Below, piece by piece: positions 20,283 to 64,000 of a stretch of DNA of 64,000 bases; positions within the stretch are counted from its first letter, which is position 1, and each line of letters begins with the position of its first letter. A program made the translations under genes and the position numbers. Source of the DNA: Undaria pinnatifida (Eukaryota; Sar; Phaeophyceae; Laminariales; Alariaceae); the NCBI GenBank assembly GCA_012845835.1, contig JABAKD010000029.1, positions 1,556,970 through 1,620,969 of the forward strand, written 5' to 3'. The notes beneath the pieces are model-generated. The model was given only the letters and a program-made list of their open reading frames with translations. It was not told the DNA's origin and made no database searches.

Positions 20283-21150
20283 CGTACCCGGGGTATTTAC
20301 CCCGGGTATTACCCTACAAAGAATTTCTGCAAGTTCTGTAGGGCATTCGTACCCGTACCCGAAACTTCTGGAAGTTCTGTACGACCTTCATACCTGTACC
20401 CGGAACTTCTGGAAGTTCTGTACGCCCGTGGTCACAATACCCGGGGTACGAGTACAGCATGTTTTGTACCCGCTCGGAACTTCTGTGAGTTCTGTACGCC
20501 TGTGCCACAATATCCGGAACTTCTGGGAGTTCTGTAAGACATCCGTACCCGTACCCCGAACTTCTGGAAGTTCTGTAAGATCCTCGTACCCGTACCCGGA
20601 ACTTCTGGAAGTTGTGTACGACCTTCATACCTGTACCCGGAACTTCTGGAAGTTCTGTACGCCCGTGGCCACAATACCCGGGGTACGAGTACAGCATGTT
20701 TTGTACCCGCTCGGAACTTCTGTGAGTTCTGTACGCCTGTGCCACAATATCCGGAACTTCTGGGAGTTTTGTAAGACATCCGTACCCGTACCCCGAACTT
20801 CTGGAAGTTCTGTAAGATCCTCGTACCCGTACCCGGAACTTCTGGAAGTTGTGTACGACATTCATACCTGTACCCGGAACTTCCGTAAGTTCTGTACACC
20901 CGTGGCCACAATACCCGGGGTACGGGTACAACATGTTTTGTACCCGCTCGGAACTTCTGCGAGTTCTGTACGCCTGTGCCACAATACCCGGAACTTCTGG
21001 AAGTTCTGTAAGACATCCGTACCCGTACCCCGAACTTCTGGAAGTTCTGTAAGATCCTCTTTACCCTTACCCGGAAATCCTGTGACTCCTGTAAGACTGT
21101 GGCACGATACCCGGGGTACGGGTATACCTTCGCTACAATACCCGGGAAGC
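20283..21150. repeat. Higher-order minisatellite, 239-bp period of about 40-bp dyad units
   Basis: Subunits of about 40 bp combine TACCCGTACCCGG with GAACTTCTGGAAGTTCTGTA. The latter holds the dyad GAACTTC-TG-GAAGTTC. Sets of subunits repeat at about 239 bp: CATACCTGTACCCGG occurs near 20386, 20625 and 20864. The array is open in several frames on both strands, so the long open stretches here are not genes. Confidence 0.9.
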
Positions 21151-21754
21151 TCTGTATTGTGGTATTCATTAAGGTTTTATCCGAAAAGGTATTATGCATT
21201 AATTAGGATGTTGCACAAACCGAACATCGAACACAGCAATCAGAAGTAGAACGTATCATACAATAAGAGCACCTGTTGTTGATGTTTCTTTCGTTTCTAA
21301 GGGCACGCATGGACGTATTAACGAAGGACGCCTTTGAATCGAAACTAGTGTTTTTCATGAATCGAATTGAATTTGATTCGATTTGTTTGATACAACGATT
21401 TTTTTCCTTCTCTCGAGAAACCACGTATTGCGTAGTGTCCATGTCTTTTTCGCGATCGGAATAATGCAGATCTCGTTATCATATCATCGAAGTCTTGAAC
21501 TGTTCTCTGTGTTTTCGGTGGCTTTGCTTCTTCTTTGTCGTAGCACTTGGCTTATCGAGCTATTAAATAGTGGAATAATTGGGCTTGCGACAGCCATTAT
21601 TTTCTTTTAGGCGCCACAGCCGGGGTACGCTATGGTATGATCTGTGTTACAGAAGAACAGTTGTAGTAGTAGACGTAAATTGGAAATGCGTTGACAATTG
21701 TCTTTTTTGTACGAGTCGATTTGTCGTTTTTTAGCCCCTTTTGAGGCGGGTGTT

Positions 21755-22487
21755 TACCCGGGAATTACCTGTACCCGGGACTTCTGTGAGTTCTGTACAG
21801 CCCTACCCGTACCCGGAATGCCTGTGACTTCTGTACGACATTCATACCCGTACCCGAACTTTCTATTTTCTTTCCGTCTGTAGGTTACACACAACCACCC
21901 GGGGTATTTACCCGGGTATCACCCTATAAAGAACTTGTGTGAAATTCTGTAGGACACTCATACCCCTACCCGGAACTTCTAGAAGTTCTGTACGCCGGTG
22001 CCACAAAGACCCGGGGTACGGGTACAGCATATTTACACCTGCCCGGAACTTTAGGAAGTTCTGTACGCCAAGCCACAATACCCGGAAGTTCTGGAAGTTT
22101 TGTAAGATTTTCATACCCGTACCCGGAACTTCTGTGAGTTCTGTAAGACCCGAGCCACAATACCCGGGGTGCGGGTACATCATGCTTTGTATCCGCCCGG
22201 AACTTCTGTGAGTTCTGTATGCCTGTGCCACAATACCCGGAACTTCTGGAAGTTCTGTAACACTTCCATACCCGTACAGTGCCCGAAACTTCTGGAAGTT
22301 TTGTAAGATTTTCATACCCGTGCCCGGAACTTCTGTGACTTCTGTAAGACCCGAGCCACAATACCCGAGGCGCGGGTACGTCATGTTTTGTATCCGCCCG
22401 GAACTTCTGTGAGTTCTGTATGCCTGTGCCACAATACCCGAAACTTCTGGAAATTCTGTAAGACCCCCATACCCTTACCCGGAATCC
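21755..22487. repeat. Second array of the same dyad minisatellite, period about 200 bp
   Basis: The same GAACTTCTGGAAGTTCTGTA and ACCCGTACCCGG subunits recur with a higher-order spacing of about 200 bp (GTAAGACCCGAGCCACAATA near 22142 and 22342). About 600 bp of unrelated DNA separates it from the first array. Confidence 0.85.
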
Positions 22488-22745
22488 ACAAACCCTACAG
22501 AACTTGAGCGTGGAAAAATCGGTAGCATAGGTTATTTGGTGCATATTGTTGAGGAATTAGTGGGGTATTAGTCCGGTTGACCACTTGCAAAAGGTCAACC
22601 AATAGCTTACCCAAACTAAGCCTTATAACAATACGGCGGGTGATATGATGGGGGTGGCACGTTTGTAGGGCTAGGGTAGGGAAAATTCTGCTGCATCTCT
22701 AGCGCAGTCGATGACTCATCAGTGATATTTAGATGTAGCTTGTTT

Positions 22746-22928
22746 CAGTGGGTGCCTCAAGTTTTAGAGCACCCAAGGCAGGAGCATTTCGGGAGGTACG
22801 ATCGATCAACGCGGCAAGTCCCGCCACACTAAGGGCTATCCATTGCCCACGGCAGATAAGAGCGCTTTGCGGGTAAGAGCGCATGTTTCGGCTGGTCACG
22901 AGGCGATCTTAAATCGGGGTACCCACTG
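22746..22928. mobile_element. CAGTGGGTACCCCGATTTAAGAG-type TIR element, copy 1
   Basis: The left end is CAGTGGGTGCCTCAAGTTTT and the right end TCTTAAATCGGGGTACCCACTG. At 183 bp it is nearly the same length as the relative at 35259. Confidence 0.65.
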
Positions 22929-23165
22929 CAACAGACTACATGCAAATGTCGCCGATGAGTCATCAACCGCGCTAGGGGTGCAGCAGAAGATTTTAAGAAG
23001 TTTCTGAGGCCTCCTGATACAGGGAGCTAGTTCAATATCAACACAACATCAACACCATCCGTCATCACCCGAAGCATGACTTTCGAAGGCGTTCGTTCGC
23101 GCAAATCCGACCGACTTTTGTATGCGCTAGTCCTAAATCAAGCGCACTCTTAAACTTATCATAAG

Positions 23166-23416
23166 ACTCATCCCACGGTAGGGGTTGCAGTTGTATGATT
23201 GGGCCAAAATGTCCCTGGCCAACTGAGCTCCTCGTGTAAGGAACTACCGCTTAGTGAAGCAATTTCACGAGTACATGTTGTTTTAGGACTAAGGCATAGA
23301 AGCTTGGGTGGATTGTGCGAACGAATGCCTTCGAAGTCATGTCGTATCGGGTGAGATATTGAGTTCCTCATGTGAGGACCTCAGGGACTGATGCTGCACC
23401 CCTACGTTGGGATGGC
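23166..23416. mobile_element. GAGTCATCCCACG-type TIR element, copy 2
   Basis: The left end CTCATCCCACGGTAGGGGTT pairs with the right end CACCCCTACGTTGGGATGG. The interior shares CGTTGTTTTAGGACTA-like and TTCGAAGTCATG blocks with other members. A further partial end occurs near 23490-23530 (AACCCCTACCGTGGTATGCC). Confidence 0.6.
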
Positions 23417-23534
23417 TCCATAGTAACCGATATAGTTCCACACTTACTTGAAGCGCTCAACCGGCCAGAAGGTGAGAAACCTTTGGCCCCAAAAGTGCAA
23501 CCCCTACCGTGGTATGCCTCCCGTGGTATGCCTC

Positions 23535-24830
23535 CCAATATCATTGGAAAACCGTTTGTGGTTGATGTTTTTGTGGTGTACCTAGGCCATGGGACTGCTG
23601 CACTGTTCATCACGCTGCAGCTTCCTATACCTTTTTATTTAAGATGTCGTTTGTGCGAAACCTTGACACGAGCAGCAATCTGACCCAGGACAATCACACA
23701 CTATTTTTTTCCACACGCCATTTGTTTCCAACACCAAACGTGATTTGCACAGGTTTTAATGGGTTGGTTCATAACAGGTTCGAGAAAGGGGCGACCCTAA
23801 CCCACCCCCTGGACACCCAGTCACCTCTACCTCTGTGGCACAGGCCTCTTACAATAACAATCGAGAACGCCTCTCTATTTTCCTGGAAGACTCTCGGGTG
23901 TGTCAAGCGTTGGAGACACCTGCGTTCTACCTGATCGCGGTGACCCAGCCTGCGAAGGAGGCGGGGGGGGGGGGGGGGGGGGCAACATTGGCGGATTTAT
24001 ATTTGCGATTACTCGGTGTCGCTCGCGGGCGTGAACCCCCTGTTCGTTTGCTGTCGTCATAATAAGCTCACGCTCGGCTTAGACCGGCCACATGAACTCA
24101 CCCGCAAAGGGAATTTTTGCAAGCTTTTCTGCACAAAAAACAGAAATCGTAAGGGATCCTTGCCCTTGAGTTACAGGGTCAATCGTGCGAGTGGCTCAAA
24201 CTCGGGAGTGAAAATGGGACTGGGAAATGGGGGTAGTAACATCCTCCCTGCTACTGTAGCCTTCGTCCGGTCTGGTCTACCTTCCACAGGACGGCGTGGA
24301 GGCCACGTGAGCCACCGAGCCCTCGATGTTGGCCAATACAACAACAGATTTTTTTTTTTTCTTCTATGCGTCGTGGGGTTGATGGAAGTGCTGTAACCTC
24401 AGCTTTATTGGTCCCTGTGTTTGACATCACACGGGGGCAGCAACTGCTTTTTTTTTCCTGCGCGTTTTGTGACATGGGCAATGGAAATACCTAGTCCCGC
24501 TCTGAATGCCTCTCTGTTCGAGATGACGGGAAATACCGCGCGGCCTTAACTTTTATTCGCAGCTCGCAGGCAGGCATGTCAAGAGGAACAACAAATTACA
24601 CGGCCACAATTTCACGCGGTGAGCGCGAGACACAGCGCGTGCCAAAACCACGCATCTGAACCAAGCAGTGCAACCGGGGGACATACCGGCAACACCTATC
24701 GCGGGAGCTGCATTAAAAAGAAACGTGGAAACAAATATTAACATTGACATTTCCACGGCAAGAAGCAGAAGTGATGTGGTAATCGCGGGACACTCACCCT
24801 TTGACGCGTGCTACTATTACATCTTGATTG
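23535..24830. other. Intergenic stretch without a recognised gene, with a 24-base G run
   Basis: There are no supported exons. A run of about 24 G lies at 23959-23982. The rest shows no tandem structure. Confidence 0.5.
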
Positions 24831-24838
24831 TAGTTTAG

Positions 24839-25115
24839 GACGCGTGCTACGACAGAGGTGCACCACTTTTTTTTCTAATACTACCCCTCAATTTCGGAGC
24901 TCAAGACATGTCCCTCCCAAAAAAACTGGTTTGGAGAAAAACAAAAAGTGCTGACCGGATGAAAAATCCCATGGCCTAGGTACACGACGAGAATCATGCA
25001 AAAAAACAAAATGACCATATATTATTTATTTTTTTCCCGACGATTTTGGGTTAAGGAGCCCCGTCATGCAGAAATATTTTCAGACAAAAAACTGCTACTT
25101 TTATCGTAGCACGCA
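24839..25115. mobile_element. GACGCGTGCTACGATAG-type TIR element, copy 5
   Basis: This is a clean copy of about 277 bp. The left end is ACGCGTGCTACGACAGAGGT and the right end TTTTATCGTAGCACGC. It lies about 250 bp beyond the stop codon of gene 2. Confidence 0.75.
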
Positions 25116-25363
25116 CCCTTTACTCGGGCGGACTCATTTTCCTACCACGCCTACCACGCCAGGGATGCGCGCATAACCTTTTTTTTTGGTTTCGCTCCTC
25201 GCTACGTCTGACCAGTCTAGAATCAACCGTCTATGGACCCACGGTGATGGGAACGACCTGCTTAGAAATACGTGTGGGACCCTTTCTGTAGCAGCAACAG
25301 GGTTCGGGAGCTCTACACGGGACCCACCGATACTAGAATTCTGCCCATATCGTGGCACGCGCC

Positions 25364-62720
<37,357 letters not shown>

Positions 62721-62762
62721 CTGAAAAAAGGATGGAGCAGCCAGTAACGCGGAATGCCGATG

Positions 62763-63082
62763 TCAGAAAACCGAATCATCCTACGGCAGAGGTGGCGCGT
62801 TTTTGTTGGGGGAAGGTCAACCCCTTCTGACCGGTTGAGCAGCTCCTCAGGTAAGTGTGTAACTATCGGCAAGTACGAGAAGGTTACGAGTATATCTTTT
62901 GTTGGAGGACCAGCGCAGCATAGAAGTGTTCGGTCGGGCTTGCGCGAACGGATGTCTTCGACAGTCGCGTGTCGGGTGATGAGGGATGATGGATGATGAT
63001 GTTGATGTTGAGCTAGGTGCTCATGCTCGGGGCTCGGAAAATTCGTAGAATCTGCTTCACCCGTATATAGCGCGTGATGACT
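62763..63082. mobile_element. GAGTCATCCCACG-type TIR element, copy 5
   Basis: The left end is AATCATCCTACGGCAGAGGT and the right end ACCCGTATATAGCGCGTGATGACTT (worn). The interior has TTCTGACCGGTTGAGC and ACAGTCGCGTGTCGGGTGAT. Confidence 0.55.
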
Positions 63083-63124
63083 TAACGGCAAACGGAGTCT
63101 AGAGGGTAGCGCTGTGATCTGGCT

Positions 63125-63225
63125 GGACGGCTGTTATTGCCGCTTGATTTGTCCGGGCTCAACGAAACCGGCAGCGGCAGGGTTTCATTGCCGAGTCTTG
63201 TCCAAATCAAAGCCGAATTATCATC
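63125..63225 (-). pseudogene. Decayed or alternative copy of the LPPS repeat exon
   Basis: The minus strand reads GNETLPLPVSLSPDKSSGNN, parallel to the repeats in 62376-62720. No clear acceptor or donor surrounds it, so it is either a broken copy or part of an unrecognised upstream exon. Confidence 0.5.
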
Positions 63226-64000
63226 GGGACGTCGGGAATCGTACTGTCATGGGTTGAGATTAATGGTTTATGCACCGTGGTCCTCTGCCATCCACCTGCG
63301 GCGTCATTTTACGGCGTCATAAACGCCAACAGTATCCGAGAATAACACGGATTTTTAACGCTTTAGAGTCGTTCCAAACGAATGGGACCGAAAAACATTT
63401 TTTCCTGATATTTTGAACTTCTGAAATGCCACCCTTTCAAAAAGGCAATCACGCTTTTAACGTCAGGATACTCCTGACATCTTCTCGCGACAGAAATGAG
63501 GCCAAGCATCGTAGCGGGGGGGGGAACCGGGGCGGGGGAGGGCGGCTGCTGTGTTGGCCCGGATCTGACTCATGAAAAGGAAGGAAGATGGAAAAAAGTG
63601 CAACAATAATATATAGATGTGGGATGGCGGGATGGAACCAAAAATCCCGAGCACACTCCGTCCAATGAGGGGGGAAAAGCGTCAATATCAGTTGTTTGAG
63701 AGATTCAGTAGGCAAAATCGACGAATATCGACGAGCCGATCAGCGGGAATGCTGAATCCTCCGCGCCACAAAATTGAAAGCACGTATCACTACTGAGGAT
63801 TGAGACAAGGTGACAGCTGCGACCCCGACTTGTTGTCCAGAAGATGGGTCAAATATCGGTGACAAAACGATCAAGGCTACGTTAGGGGGGGTCACCTTAA
63901 GGGCCCTTTTTTTCTCCAGTGGCTGGGGGTCGCTCGCGCAAGTGACCTCCCCCCCCCCCCCCCGCTTGTTCCTTTTTTCGTGCTGTTCTAGTTTTCGATA
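63226..64000. other. Right edge, no supported exon; start of a GGCTACGGTAG-type element at 63870
   Basis: AAGGCTACGTTAGGGGGGGTCA near 63870 opens an element with GTCGCTCGCGCAAGTGACC that runs off the window. The rest shows no exon with good borders. Confidence 0.5.

Noticed and set aside
20314-21249. Open frames of 220-270 residues on both strands with Ser/Thr/Arg/Tyr repeats
   Set aside because: The 239-bp repeat is free of stops in several frames at once; units vary by indels and there is no non-repeat coding sequence.
20283-22487. CRISPR-like array of short dyad repeats
   Set aside because: Units have no unique spacers of constant length, the surroundings are eukaryotic intron-type DNA, and no cas genes are present.

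Overview
This is a stretch of a eukaryotic nuclear genome: repeat-rich, intron-rich and of moderate GC. Almost all coding sequence lies in short exons (48-450 bp) with GT-AG borders (one GC-AG), separated by introns of about 0.3-4.2 kb that are full of small transposons. No bacterial-style operons, rRNA genes, intact tRNA genes or CRISPR arrays are present. The architecture, with long introns, dense terminal-inverted-repeat (TIR) miniature elements, tRNA-derived SINEs and long G runs, is compatible with a multicellular stramenopile such as a brown alga. That assignment is an inference from style, not from a marker gene.

Two genes can be rebuilt by joining exons in phase. Gene 1 (+ strand, 2225-15258, 5' end not found) encodes an alpha/beta-hydrolase-fold protein of about 318 visible residues in nine exons. 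It has the nucleophile elbow GESFGG, the acid loop LYGNDD and a terminal GGH. Gene 2 (- strand, 62720 down to 25364, 5' end not found) encodes a coiled-coil protein of at least 1264 residues in 18 exons, with polyglycine and Ser/Pro-rich tails. Its exon phases agree at every junction and the total length is a multiple of three. The two genes are convergent, with about 10 kb of gene-free, repeat-filled DNA between their stop codons.

Introns and the intergenic gap hold at least seven families of short non-autonomous TIR elements, two tRNA-related SINE families, a dispersed 330-bp repeat, minisatellites and long microsatellites. The minisatellites include a 239-bp higher-order array of dyad-bearing units. 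The microsatellites include a (GTT)n array of about 380 bp, a GATT/CATT array of about 850 bp and a TGATA/TGTGA pentamer array of about 320 bp.

The most unusual feature is that many exons of both genes have one to three decayed tandem copies of themselves, with flanking intron sequence, next to the functional copy. Examples lie at 3196-3884, 7545-8310, 12010-12480, 26717-26968, 38735-39240, 40470-41144, 47014-47670, 53882-54207, 56879-57540 and 62300-63220. This suggests recurrent local exon-scale tandem duplication followed by decay.

Both gene models are manual. They rest on splice consensus, phase and protein plausibility, not on transcripts or database searches.
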